NCBI GenBank assembly: GCA_038106575.1 | Contig: JAYOED010000005.1 | Location: forward strand, 1-64,000 | Source: Ga0077527 sp038106575 | GTDB lineage: Bacteria; Pseudomonadota; Gammaproteobacteria; Burkholderiales; SG8-41 | Direction: 5' to 3' | DNA: 64,000 nt | Shown here: positions 8,624-17,614 of the stretch, piece after piece | Numbering within the stretch: the first letter of the stretch is position 1 | How the letters are laid out: each line of letters opens with the position of its first letter | Made by a program: the position numbers and the translations under genes | Notes under the pieces: generated by a model | Told to the model about the DNA's origin: nothing | The model's input: only the letters and a program-made list of their open reading frames with translations | The model's database searches: none

Positions 8624-9373
8624 ATGGCGGCAGGACAGGAACTTGAAGGCAAGGTCGCGCTGGTCACCGGCGCGGCACGCAATATTGGTCGCTCCATCGC
8701 TCTGGCACTAGCTGAAAGCGGAGCCAAGGTAGCCGTCAATGCCCGCGCAGCAAAAGAAGATGCGAAAGCCGTAGCTAAGGAAATCCGCGATGCTGGAGGC
8801 ACTGCAGAGGTTTTCATGGCCGACATTTCCGATGCTGCTGCCGTCAAAACGATGGTTGACGCCATCATCAAGAAATTCGGTAAGGTAGATATCCTGATAC
8901 TCAACGCGTCGATTCGCAAGGAAACTGCATTCATCGACATGTCGTTCGACGAATGGCGCAGTCTTCTGTCGATCACCCTCGACGGATCGTTTCACTGCAC
9001 CAAGGCCTGCCTGCCTTCGATGATCAAGGCCGGTGGCGGCAGTATCGTCACCCTCGGCGGTATGACCGCGCTATCGGGTGCGAAAAAGCGGGTACACGGC
9101 TCGGTGGGCAAGCATGGACTGTGGGGTATGACCCGTGCGCTGGCGAAAGAACTCGGCGAGCATAAGATCAATGTCAATTGTGTGGCACCGGGACAGATGG
9201 ACACCGTGCGCGCCGCAGGCCGTTCTGAGCGCGCGCCAGTCAACAACGTGCCGATGGGGAGGCGTTCGGACCCCTCGGAAGTGGCAGCCCTAGTGCGTTA
9301 CCTGTGCACCCCGGCGGCACAAATGGTCAGCGGGCAGCTGATCTATGTCGACGGTGGCCAACAAATGTTTTAA
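8624..9373 (+). CDS. SDR-family protein with His replacing the catalytic Tyr
   Basis: About 249 residues. The Rossmann motif VTGAARNIGRSIA and LILNAS (for NNAG) are present, and the end DGGQQMF is SDR-like. At the active site, however, the Y-x3-K motif reads H158-G-S-V-G-K163, and the catalytic Ser position reads LGGMTALSG with no Ser in the expected place. GGAAGG lies 8 nt before ATG 8624; ATG 8618 is too close to it. It is a paralogue of the gene at 14034. Cofactor binding is likely intact; whether it still catalyses redox chemistry is open. Confidence 0.88.
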   Translation: MAAGQELEGKVALVTGAARNIGRSIALALAESGAKVAVNARAAKEDAKAVAKEIRDAGGTAEVFMADISDAAAVKTMVDAIIKKFGKVDILILNASIRKETAFIDMSFDEWRSLLSITLDGSFHCTKACLPSMIKAGGGSIVTLGGMTALSGAKKRVHGSVGKHGLWGMTRALAKELGEHKINVNCVAPGQMDTVRAAGRSERAPVNNVPMGRRSDPSEVAALVRYLCTPAAQMVSGQLIYVDGGQQMF

Positions 9374-9554
9374 AAATCTTTCCAAAATGCCTGCGCTTGG
9401 CGGGCCTTAGTCGCGCGCTGAGATCCCGCTCAACTTACATCCAAGGAGCGTCTCGCAGGAGACTCGCACGCTTCTTGCGCCGCCATCACTCGGCCTATTT
9501 TTGAAAGCGTCTCGATTTAAGTAGAGCACAAACCTTGTATTCAATGACAACTTA

Positions 9555-9583
9555 GTGAGCGATTATCAGTAATCACCGCTCAG
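9555..9583. repeat. Imperfect inverted repeat at the 3' end of the ABC transporter gene
   Basis: TGAGC-GATTA-tcag-TAATC-acc-GCTCA folds into a stem with one bulge and overlaps the stop codon of the convergent ABC gene. There is no T-run on either side. The preceding stretch 9374-9554 shows no gene. Confidence 0.35.
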
Positions 9584-11361
9584 ACTGCCTCTCCATGCAT
9601 GAACTGCAGCCGGGCCAGATGGGCGTAAAGCCCGTCGGCTCGCAGCAATTCATCGTGTGTGCCCATTGCATGGAGTTGACCACGATCGAGCACAAGAATG
9701 CGGTCAGCATTGCGCACGGTAGCCAGCCGGTGCGCGATCACCAGTGTAGTACGGCCACGAGCCAGTATTTCCAGCGCGGCGGCAACTTGGCGTTCGCTTT
9801 CTGCATCCAGCGAACTGGTCGCCTCGTCGAGCAGCAGGATCGGCCGGTCCGCAAGCAATGCGCGTGCAATCGCCAGTCGCTGGCGCTGTCCGCCTGACAA
9901 CTTGATGCCACGCTCACCGAGATCAGTGTCGAAACCCTGTGGCAGCCGCTCGATGAATTCGATGGCATGCGCGGCCGTACAGGCTGCGCGCACCTCCTCC
10001 GCGTTAGCGTTGGGACGACCAAAACGCACGTTGTCGATTACGTTAGTCGCAAAAATGACAGGATCCTGGGATACCAGCGCAATTGCCCGTCGCAGTGCAA
10101 GCGGATCGCAGTGCCGGATATCGGCGCCGTCAATCAGGATACGGCCCGATTGCGGATCGTAAAAACGCAGCAGCAACGCGAATATGGTCGTCTTGCCGGC
10201 ACCTGACGGCCCGACCAGCGCCACCCGCTCACCAGGATGAACGTCGAACGACAACGTAGCCAACGCCTGCACGTCGGTTCTTGTCGGATAAGAAAATCCG
10301 GCATTTTCAAAACGGATAGAACCCCTGACCTGCTCCGGCAATTCGATCCGTGGAGTTGCAATTTCGAGTGCGGGACGCGTATCCAGCAGTTCCATCAGGC
10401 GCTCCGTCGCTCCTGCAGCGCGCTGGATTTCACCCCAGATTTCCGACACCGTCCCGGCGCCGCTGGCAACGATGCCTGCATAGAACACGAAAGCCGATAA
10501 TTGTCCGGCGGTCAGATTCCCCTCCAGCACGTCATGTCCGCCGACCCATAGAATCACTCCGACTGCGCAGAAAGCGATTAGCATTACCGATGCAATCAGC
10601 CAGGCTTTGACGCGAATACGATCGACGCCGGCTTCATAAGCGGCCTCGGTCGCCGCATCGAAAGCGCCACGGGTACGTCCCTCGTGCCCGTAAGCCTGCA
10701 CGGTACGGATTTCGTGCATCGACTCATCAACATGAGCCGAGACTTCGGCAACGCGATCCTGGTTGGCGCGCGACAGCCGTCGCACGCGACGGCCGACCAG
10801 CAAAATGGGAATCAAGGTTGCCGGCACCCCGAGGACGATCAGCGCGGCCAGCTTGGGACTGGTCGCAAACAGCAATACCAGCGCCCCGACCATCATCAGT
10901 CCATTGCGCAGAAACATCGACAGGCCGAAACCGATTACCTGGCGCAATTGCTCACTGTCATTGGTGAGACGGGACACGATATCGCCGGTTCGTGAAGCAT
11001 CGAAAAAGGCCGGGGACAAGGTCAGCGCATGTGAAAACACCTTGCGCCTCAGGTCAGCGATGACCCGTTCTCCCACTGTCATCATCAGGTAGAAACGGGT
11101 GAACGTCGCTACCGACAGCACCACGGATACCGCGATCACGCCGGCCAGCGCGGTATTGAGCATCGCCGGATTACCGCTACCGAAACCAGCGTCGATGACT
11201 AAGCGCAGTCCCTGTCCCAGCGCCAGCACGCAGCCTGCCGCAGTCATCAGCGCGGTCAGCGCAGTAGCGACCCGCCAGCGGTACGGCACAAGAAATGATA
11301 GCAGCCGGCGCAGCTGCGCCGGCTTGCCCTGAGTTTGCACTACAGCACTTACGTCTGACAT
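9580..11361 (-). CDS. ABC transporter, fused permease and ATPase (MsbA/ABCB type)
   Basis: 593 residues: six membrane helices in residues 20-320, then an ATPase domain with Walker A GPSGAGKTT, Q-loop LVSQDP, signature LSGGQRQR, Walker B ILLLDEATSSLD and H-loop VIAHRL. This is the half-transporter exporter layout that works as a homodimer, as in MsbA and related lipid or drug exporters. The exact cargo cannot be read from sequence. It stands alone in its strand block. Confidence 0.92.
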   Translation of the reverse strand: MSDVSAVVQTQGKPAQLRRLLSFLVPYRWRVATALTALMTAAGCVLALGQGLRLVIDAGFGSGNPAMLNTALAGVIAVSVVLSVATFTRFYLMMTVGERVIADLRRKVFSHALTLSPAFFDASRTGDIVSRLTNDSEQLRQVIGFGLSMFLRNGLMMVGALVLLFATSPKLAALIVLGVPATLIPILLVGRRVRRLSRANQDRVAEVSAHVDESMHEIRTVQAYGHEGRTRGAFDAATEAAYEAGVDRIRVKAWLIASVMLIAFCAVGVILWVGGHDVLEGNLTAGQLSAFVFYAGIVASGAGTVSEIWGEIQRAAGATERLMELLDTRPALEIATPRIELPEQVRGSIRFENAGFSYPTRTDVQALATLSFDVHPGERVALVGPSGAGKTTIFALLLRFYDPQSGRILIDGADIRHCDPLALRRAIALVSQDPVIFATNVIDNVRFGRPNANAEEVRAACTAAHAIEFIERLPQGFDTDLGERGIKLSGGQRQRLAIARALLADRPILLLDEATSSLDAESERQVAAALEILARGRTTLVIAHRLATVRNADRILVLDRGQLHAMGTHDELLRADGLYAHLARLQFMHGEAV

Positions 11362-11434
11362 CGGCTTATCCTATCATTGACTTACAACATGCGAGCAGCC
11401 TCCCGCGCTTGCCATGCCATCGGAAAAAGTATTA

Positions 11435-12098
11435 ATGAAAAGAAACCATCTTCTGATCGCCGTTATCGTACTTGTCATCATCATGGCGGCAGGCTGTATC
11501 GCATGAGATCGGTATCAAACCAAAACCCTAAGCCAAGCGACGCTGACACAAATCGAAAATGCCATGTAGGCTTTGCGCGCAGCGTCAACGAGTGGAACAG
11601 TTCTGGTCGCAAAATCGCAGGCCCTTGCCGCTGTAGCCGATCGCGTCGATCGGGATCTTGCCGCCCTGCGCGCAACCAACCTGTCACGCATCCCGCAACT
11701 CGCCGCCGGCGCTGACACCTATATGCATACGGCAAGGGAGTTGCTGAAGCGCCAGATCGCATTGCTGGTGCTCGACTCCGGGTTGCACCACGGTATTGCC
11801 ACTTTCCGCTAACACCTCCGAACTGGAAACTGGACTGCTGCGACCAGGATCCGCATGGCAGTTGAACAGAAAAAACCAATTGGAAATGGATTTCAGGGAA
11901 TATCAGAGCACCATCGATGTTCAAGTCCGGATCATCGACTGACTACCGGATACGCGCAAAGCCCTGGCATCCGTCACGCCAGAGCGCAGCTTGATAATAG
12001 CCGGGGCAGTAGAAGGTCTGCGTGCCGCGGTCAAGTCCATAGCCGCAGCGATCACAGCCGGCATGGAAGCCTTGCGCCGGATCGCGGCGGCGCGCTGA
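11435..12098 (+). pseudogene. Decayed lipoprotein-like gene with stops and a frameshift
   Basis: ATG 11435 starts MKRNHLLIAVIVLVIIMAAG-C, a clear lipoprotein signal, but TGA follows three codons later. The same frame goes on coherently (RYQTKTLSQATLTQIENAM, stop, AKSQALAAVADRVDRDLAAL, ARELLKRQIALLVLDS, stop). After one frameshift near 11820 it continues ELETGLLRPG, LEMDFREYQSTIDVQVRIID, stop, and TAGMEALRRIAAAR to TGA 12098. The pattern of heptad-like Leu/Ala helices suggests an alpha-helical envelope lipoprotein. At least four stops and one frameshift mean it is dead. I do not recognise the family. Confidence 0.7.
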
Positions 12099-12107
12099 AG
12101 CGCTGAG

Positions 12108-12890
12108 TCAGTGCCTGTCCAGAAACCCCGTCATGGCACGAGTAAAAATTTCCGACTGCTCCACGTTGGAAAGATGTGCAGCTGACTTAATGATCAGCAA
12201 TTCCGAGCCGCGCAGATTGGCGTGTATCTGCCTGGCCATCTCGGGCGGGGTTCCATGATCCTGGTCGCCGACAATGACTAGTGCAGGACAATTGATTTCC
12301 TTCAGGCGATCAAGCACGTCAATTTTCGCAATCGCATCACAACAGCCGGCAAAACCATCCACCGGCGTGCTGCGTATATCGTTGCCGATGCGGGAAATGA
12401 CTTCGGGATGCGCTGTGCGATAAGGCTCGGTAAACCAGCGTCCCAGTGTGCTCTCGACCAGCGCATCCATGCCTTTTTCCCTGGCCATGAGGATGCGGTC
12501 GCCCCACATCTGCGCTGCGTTGGGCGGACGCCGGCTCGTCGTATCGGCCAGCACCATGCTGCGGAATACGCCGGGATATTTAAGCGCATAGGTCTCACCG
12601 ATCATGCCGCCCATTGACAACCCCGCCCAGTGAGTCTCGCGGATCCCCAGCGCGGCAAACAAGCCATGCACGTCGTCCGCCATCTGCTCCAGCGTATAGG
12701 GCCCCTGTGGTGCACTGCTTCCGCCGTGGCCACGAGTGTCAAAGCGCAGGACCTTGTAACGCTTGGTCAGTTGCGCCATCTGCGGATCCCACATCGATAG
12801 GTTGCAGGCCAGTGAATGTGACATCGTCAGCCACGGCCCTTCACCTTCGATGACGCAATTAAGTTCAATACCGTTGGTTTTGATTTTCAT
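12108..12890 (-). CDS. Alpha/beta hydrolase, 3-oxoadipate enol-lactonase-like
   Basis: 260 residues. SHSLACNLSMWDPQM, FDTRGHGGSSAPQGPY and the nucleophile elbow WAGLSMGGMIGE are arranged as in PcaD enol-lactonases; the Asp of VGDQDHGTPPEMA and His of SAAHLSNVEQ complete the triad. PcaD itself opens 3-oxoadipate enol-lactone in protocatechuate breakdown, but no other pca gene is here, so the true substrate may differ. The gene lies 13 nt after the TTT receptor gene on the same strand, so they are probably co-transcribed. Confidence 0.8.
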   Translation of the reverse strand: MKIKTNGIELNCVIEGEGPWLTMSHSLACNLSMWDPQMAQLTKRYKVLRFDTRGHGGSSAPQGPYTLEQMADDVHGLFAALGIRETHWAGLSMGGMIGETYALKYPGVFRSMVLADTTSRRPPNAAQMWGDRILMAREKGMDALVESTLGRWFTEPYRTAHPEVISRIGNDIRSTPVDGFAGCCDAIAKIDVLDRLKEINCPALVIVGDQDHGTPPEMARQIHANLRGSELLIIKSAAHLSNVEQSEIFTRAMTGFLDRH

Positions 12891-12903
12891 GATGATTCTT
12901 CGA

Positions 12904-13890
12904 TCAGCGCGCCCTGATGTTGCCCGCTCGCGCCAGTTTCGTAAAAGTCGCGATATCAGCGGCTATGCGCTTGTCGAATGCCTCCGGGGTGGTCGGGCTT
13001 GGGTCGAGTCCGATCGGTGACCAGCGCCGGCGCGCATCCGCGTCACTCAAAATCTTTCCCACTTCCCTGTTGTAACGCCCGATCAGCTGGCGCGGCGTCT
13101 TACTGTTGGTCAGCAGGCCGAACCACAATATCGAGTCGTAACCAGGAACTCCGGATTCGGCAATGGTCGGCACGTCAGGCAGCAGCGGATCACGCTTCTG
13201 CGACGATACGCCCAGGCCGATCACCCTTCCTTCACGTACCAGGCTAACCGCGCTGGCAATCGGTGACATGAAGAACTCCACGCGACCCGTCACCGCCTCG
13301 GTCATGGCCTCGGGTATTCCCTTGAACGGAATGTGCTCGACATTGATTTTCGCCATACTCTTCAGAAGTTCTCCGGCAAAATGGGTGCCGCTGCCGACGC
13401 CGGCGGAGGAAAAATTCAGCTGTCCCGGTTTTGCCCGGGCCGCAGCCAACAGCGCCTTCAACGACCGGTAACCGGTGGAGGGCGCAGCGACTAGTACGTA
13501 TTTGGATGTTGCCGTCAATGTGATGCCTGCCAGGTCGCGGCGCGCATCGTAGGGCAATTTGTCATAAATTGCCGGCGCAACCGCATGCGCGGAAGAAACA
13601 GAAAGCAATGTATAGCCGTCGGGATTAGCGTTTGCAGCAATGTTGGCTGCGATGGTGCCCCCGGCACCGGGCCGGTTGTCAACGATTACCTGCTGAGCAA
13701 ACTGCTGGGTCAATTTCTGCGCGATATAGCGCGCGGTGATATCAGGGCCGCCGCCGGGCGTGAAACCGATAAGGATGCGGATCGGCTTGACTGGAAAGTC
13801 CCCTTCCGCCCCGGGCTTTTGCTGAGCCGCGTGCAAAGGCAAAACCAAGGCTGCGCATACCATCGCGGCGACTATCAGTGTGGTTTTCAT
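12904..13890 (-). CDS. TTT-type periplasmic receptor (Bug/TctC family), first copy
   Basis: 328 residues with a signal peptide (MKTTLIVAAMVCAALVLPLHA). FPVKPIRILIGFTPGGGPD and VDNRPGAGGTIAANI are the ligand-binding landmarks of Bug receptors; HIPFKGIPEAMTEAVTG is the conserved P-(F/Y)-K-G segment. AAGGAG precedes ATG 13890, which decides the start over the upstream in-frame codon at 13932. It binds a small carboxylate in the periplasm. It is followed by a hydrolase, and no membrane subunits are adjacent. Confidence 0.93.
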   Translation of the reverse strand: MKTTLIVAAMVCAALVLPLHAAQQKPGAEGDFPVKPIRILIGFTPGGGPDITARYIAQKLTQQFAQQVIVDNRPGAGGTIAANIAANANPDGYTLLSVSSAHAVAPAIYDKLPYDARRDLAGITLTATSKYVLVAAPSTGYRSLKALLAAARAKPGQLNFSSAGVGSGTHFAGELLKSMAKINVEHIPFKGIPEAMTEAVTGRVEFFMSPIASAVSLVREGRVIGLGVSSQKRDPLLPDVPTIAESGVPGYDSILWFGLLTNSKTPRQLIGRYNREVGKILSDADARRRWSPIGLDPSPTTPEAFDKRIAADIATFTKLARAGNIRAR

Positions 13891-14033
13891 CAATGCTCCT
13901 TTTTGGAAATGAAGAATCTGCACGCGCGGCACTATACCAGCACCAGAGACGCATCAGCATGTGGAACAGCGCACCGGCGACCGGGTTTCCCCGTTATGCT
14001 TGTTTGAATATTGCCTATCCAAGCGACCAGATC

Positions 14034-14786
14034 ATGGAAGAAGAACAGGAACTCGCAGGCTGCACCGCGCTTGTCACCGGTGCTGCAAAAAACATTGGCC
14101 GCGCCATCGCGCTGGAACTGGCCGCGGCCGGCGCAAGGATCATGATCAACACCCGTGCTTCCAAAGCAGACGCGGAAGCTGTGGCGGCCGAAATCACCAA
14201 GGCTGGCGGTACCGCTGCGGTATTCGTCGCCGACATCGCCGATGGTTCCGCCGTGCAACGCATGCACTCCGAAATTCATGCCGGTTTCGGTACCGTCGAC
14301 ATTCTGGTGCTCAACGCCTCGGTGCGCCGAGAAATTCCGTTCACCGAGATGACTTACCAGGAGTGGCGTGAAGTGATGGGGATTTCACTGGACGGGTCGT
14401 TTCACTGCATCAAAGCCGTGCTGCCAGGAATGATCGCAGCCGGCCGCGGTTGCATTATTACCCTGGCCGGCGACAGCGCATTAAGCGGCGCCGTCGGCAA
14501 GGTGCACAGTTCTTCGGCCAAGAGCGGACTCGCCGGCATGACTCGCGCACTGGCGCGTGAACTCGGACCGAAAAACATCCGCGTCAACTGCATCTCGCCC
14601 GGCCACTTCAACACCACACGTCCTGCGCACCGTGCCGCGCGGCCTGATGCTGCCGACCACATCCCGATCGGCCGTTATGGGGAACCTCCGGAAATTGCCG
14701 CGCTCGCCCGCTTTCTCTGCGGACCGGGCGCAGCCTACATCACCGGACAGACCATCCATGCCAACGGCGGCCAGTGGATGTTTTAA
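14034..14786 (+). CDS. SDR-family protein with His replacing the catalytic Tyr, second copy
   Basis: 250 residues, roughly half identical to the protein at 8624 by eye. VTGAAKNIGRAIA is the cofactor motif and LVLNAS replaces NNAG. The active-site motif reads H158-S-S-S-A-K163, so Tyr is again His at the same residue number; the Ser position is LAGDSALSG. Both paralogues share the C-terminal GGQ-x-MF. The start at 14034 is chosen by alignment with the paralogue; the frame is open further upstream. It lies just before a CMD-family gene. Confidence 0.86.
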   Translation: MEEEQELAGCTALVTGAAKNIGRAIALELAAAGARIMINTRASKADAEAVAAEITKAGGTAAVFVADIADGSAVQRMHSEIHAGFGTVDILVLNASVRREIPFTEMTYQEWREVMGISLDGSFHCIKAVLPGMIAAGRGCIITLAGDSALSGAVGKVHSSSAKSGLAGMTRALARELGPKNIRVNCISPGHFNTTRPAHRAARPDAADHIPIGRYGEPPEIAALARFLCGPGAAYITGQTIHANGGQWMF

Positions 14787-14801
14787 AATATAAATTAAAT
14801 C

Positions 14802-14817
14802 ATATACTTAAGTATAT
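14802..14817. promoter_or_regulatory. Perfect 16-bp palindrome before the CMD gene
   Basis: ATATACTTAAGTATAT is a perfect palindrome in a short AT-rich spacer, ending 4 nt before the GGAGAAG ribosome site of the next gene. Its position and symmetry suggest an operator for a dimeric repressor (MarR/GntR-like sites look like this), or a site overlapping a promoter. Confidence 0.45.
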
Positions 14818-14832
14818 TCACTGGAGAAGACG

Positions 14833-15408
14833 ATGCCCGCCTTGCCTGCTGAGCGCCTGCCGCGCATTCCACCGGAACAATGGACTGATGAACAGAAGAA
14901 AGTTGCCGCTGCGATCGCCTCCGGACCGCGCGGTGAAGTGCGCGGACCGTTCCTAGCGCTACTGCGCAGTCCCGGCCTCGCCCATACCGTGCAGCAAGTC
15001 GGCGAATATCTGCGCTTCAAATGTCCGCTCGACCGCCGTATCGCCGAAATGGCGACGCTGATGGCTGCACGCCACTGGACCCAGCAATACGAATGGCAAT
15101 CGCACTACAAGCACGCGATGAAAGCCGGGCTGCGTCCCGCAATCGCCGAAGCCATCGCTGAAGGCCGCCGCCCTGATGGCATGGCCACCGACGAAGAAGC
15201 ATTGCATGACATGCTTACCGAACTACTGCACAATAAGAGTGTGAGTGATGCCACCTATGCCCGTGCCGTGAAATTGTTCGGTGAACAGGGTGTGATCGAG
15301 CTGATTTCAGTAGCCGGCTATTACGCAATGCTGGCGATGATCCTCAACGTCGCACGCAAGGAACTCCCTGCCGGACAGGAGCCGATGCTGCCGGTTTTTC
15401 CACATTAA
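14833..15408 (+). CDS. Carboxymuconolactone decarboxylase (CMD) family protein
   Basis: 191 residues. The core FKCPLDRRIAEMATLMAARHWTQQYEWQSHYKHAMKAGL matches the CMD helical core (shown here as a description of residues 58-97), with EWxxH in the place of the active-site region. It lacks the CxxC of AhpD peroxidase relatives, so a gamma-CMD-like or unknown lactone role is more likely than alkylhydroperoxidase activity. GGAGAAGACG precedes the ATG. Neighbours are an SDR protein and a TauD-like dioxygenase on the same strand. Confidence 0.82.
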   Translation: MPALPAERLPRIPPEQWTDEQKKVAAAIASGPRGEVRGPFLALLRSPGLAHTVQQVGEYLRFKCPLDRRIAEMATLMAARHWTQQYEWQSHYKHAMKAGLRPAIAEAIAEGRRPDGMATDEEALHDMLTELLHNKSVSDATYARAVKLFGEQGVIELISVAGYYAMLAMILNVARKELPAGQEPMLPVFPH

Positions 15409-15418
15409 GGACTGTATG

Positions 15419-15439
15419 GCGCGGCAGGCACAGCCGCGC
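15419..15439. repeat. Perfect 7-bp inverted repeat between the CMD and dioxygenase genes
   Basis: GCGCGGC-aggcaca-GCCGCGC. No T-run follows on either strand, so it is more likely an RNA-processing or attenuating hairpin than a classic terminator. Confidence 0.35.
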
Positions 15440-15505
15440 TTGCCGGACCATATTACTCAGTGTTAATAATGGCGCGGACGGCACTTGTCGGAGGAAAACA
15501 GCCCA

Positions 15506-16464
15506 ATGACTATCGCAATACCCCCGCCGCATACCGGCACCGTCATCAGCGGGCGCATCGGTAACATCGAAATCACGCCCCTGCCGGGCGTCATGGGCGC
15601 GGAAATCCGCGGCCTCGACCTGCGCCGACTCGACGACGACAGCTTCCGTATCCTGCACCAGGCCTATCTGGATCACCTGCTGGTGCTGCTGCGCGACCAG
15701 CAACTGGACGATTCGGACATGGTCGCCGTGGCGCGCCGCTTCGGTGAATTCGAACTGCCTCCGGTCACCGCACTGGATGTGCCTCACCGCAACACGCACC
15801 CGGAAATCACCGTGGTGTCCAACGTCAAGGTTGACGGTTTGCCGATCGGGCAACTTGGCGACGGCGAGATTATCTGGCACAGCGACTATTCGTTTCGCGA
15901 AGTCGTTGCCGGCATGCGCATGCTGTATGCACTGGAAGTGCCGCCAGCGGGTGAAGGCGCCAACACAGAGTTCTGCAACACCTATGCGGCGTACGATGCC
16001 CTGTCCGACGTACTGAAGCGCCGCGTACATGGAGCCACCATCAAGCACGACACGGCATACGACACCAACCAGAAACNNNNNNNNNNGCAGTAGACGATCC
16101 GCGATTGGGCAACGGGCCGGATCATCCTGTCGTTTCCACACATCCTGACACCGGCTGCAACAGCTTGTTTCTCGGTCGCAGACCGAAGCATTATGTCAAC
16201 GGTTGCACGCCGGAGGAATCTGAAACCCTGCTCGACGCACTGTGGAAGCACACCACCCAGCAGCGCTTTCGGATCGCACATGTCTGGCGGCAAAGAGACG
16301 TTGTGCTGTGGGACAACCGCTGCACCCTGCATCGTCGTGGCGCGTTCAATCCTGCGGCGCGGCGCATCATGCACGCCACCCAGATCAAGGGACACAGGCC
16401 GTTCGAGGCACCGGATGCCGCATCGCGGCCGCCGCATCCGCGGGCAGGACGGGTCAGAACATGA
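15506..16464 (+). CDS. TauD/TfdA-type Fe(II)/2-oxoglutarate dioxygenase (contains assembly gap)
   Basis: About 316 visible residues on the two sides of a 10-N gap; the frame changes across the gap, so the real gap length is not 10. IWHSDYSF holds the metal-binding His-x-Asp, and DNRCTLHRRGAF the distal His and the 2-oxoglutarate Arg. PLPGVMGAEIRGLDL and LLVLLRDQQL are TauD landmarks. It would hydroxylate a small sulfonate, phenoxy or carboxylic acid. GGAGG lies 11 nt before ATG 15506; the TTG at 15485 is too far upstream. It lies in line with the CMD, dehydrogenase and receptor genes. Confidence 0.85.
16077..16086. other. Assembly gap (10 N) inside the dioxygenase gene
   Basis: Sits between DTAYDTNQK and AVDDPRLGNG. 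A reading-frame change across it shows the true missing length is not a multiple of three plus the frame given; family alignment suggests only a few residues are missing. Confidence 0.95.
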
Positions 16465-16506
16465 ATCCGCGGAACAAAACACACAACCACACTTGAAAAA
16501 TCCATC

Positions 16507-17544
16507 ATGAAAGCAGCAATCCTTCACGGCGGCAGTGATCTGCGCCATGAAACCGTACCCGATCCGACCCCCGGTCCGCGTGACGCCGTCATCAGAGTGC
16601 ATGCCTGCTCGATCTGTGGCTCGGACCTGCATGCCTTTCACGGCAAGCATCCGCGACTGACTTTTCCGCGCATCCTCGGCCACGAGTTCGCTGGTGAAAT
16701 CGTCGCGCTGGGCAAGGATCTGCGCGGGTTCAAGGTCGGCCAGCGGGTGTGCTGCGACATTGATTTCGCCTGCGGACAGTGCGGTCCCTGCAGGGCAGGT
16801 CGCGGCAACATCTGCGAGAAGCTACGCACCATGGGCTTCGACCGCGACGGTGCCTACGCCGAGTACGCGCTGGTTCCTGATTTCAACCTGCACCCGCTGC
16901 CGGACAATGTCAGCTACGACCAGGCTTCGACGGTGCAGGTGCTGGGCATCAGCTATCACGCCGTTGCCCACCGCGTGCTGCCGAAACCCGGAGAAAAAAT
17001 CGCCGTCATCGGCACCGGGCCGATCGGGCTGGGCGCTGCGCTGATCGCGCAGGCCATGGGCGCCGAGGTCACCATCACAGACATCCTCGACTATCGGCTC
17101 GCCAAAGCACGTGAACTGGGCATCGCCGGATCAATTGACGCAAAAAATACCGACATGCGCGCACGCGCGCTCGAGCTGACCGGCGGCCACGGCTTCGACA
17201 AGGTGGTCGAGTGCGTCGGCGGACTGCAGGAGCGCACGGTCACCGACGCCGTGAGCATGGTCAAACGTGGCGGCCAGATCACCGTGGTTGGCACTTTCCC
17301 CGAGAACAAGGCCACGATCCCGATCGCCTACATCAAGGACCGCGAAATTGACCTCAATTTCTCACGAGGCAATTTCCAGGCCTTCAAACCCTGCCTGGAA
17401 CTGGTCGCCAGCGGCAAAATCAATCCTGACCTGTACATCAGTCACCGCTTTCCACTGGGCCGTGCCGAAGACGCGCTGAAGCTGCTCGAGGCGCGTAACG
17501 TTGAGGCGCACAAAATTGTGCTGCATCCTCAGGTAGCAGCGTAA
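16507..17544 (+). CDS. Zinc-dependent medium-chain alcohol dehydrogenase
   Basis: 345 residues. CSICGSDLHAFHGKH gives the catalytic-zinc Cys and GHEFAGEI the His-Glu pair. CGQCGPCRAGRGNIC is the four-Cys structural zinc lobe. IGTGPIGLGAALIAQAMGAEV is the NAD(P)-binding motif. It belongs to the threonine/sorbitol dehydrogenase-like group, but the substrate is not readable. It starts 42 nt after the dioxygenase and is followed by a TTT receptor, so it is probably in one catabolic operon. Confidence 0.9.
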   Translation: MKAAILHGGSDLRHETVPDPTPGPRDAVIRVHACSICGSDLHAFHGKHPRLTFPRILGHEFAGEIVALGKDLRGFKVGQRVCCDIDFACGQCGPCRAGRGNICEKLRTMGFDRDGAYAEYALVPDFNLHPLPDNVSYDQASTVQVLGISYHAVAHRVLPKPGEKIAVIGTGPIGLGAALIAQAMGAEVTITDILDYRLAKARELGIAGSIDAKNTDMRARALELTGGHGFDKVVECVGGLQERTVTDAVSMVKRGGQITVVGTFPENKATIPIAYIKDREIDLNFSRGNFQAFKPCLELVASGKINPDLYISHRFPLGRAEDALKLLEARNVEAHKIVLHPQVAA

Positions 17545-17614
17545 TCGGGAACAACGGCATTACAACAACCGCGCCGCATCCCGCGTAATCCACGTCACCA
17601 AAGGAGGAATCAAA

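Noticed and set aside
12108..12890. True protocatechuate-pathway pcaD
   Set aside because: The sequence is enol-lactonase-like, but no other pca gene is near and the window has several general hydrolases, so only a family-level name is given.
15419..15439. Intrinsic terminator between the CMD and dioxygenase genes
   Set aside because: A good stem is present but no T-run follows on either strand.
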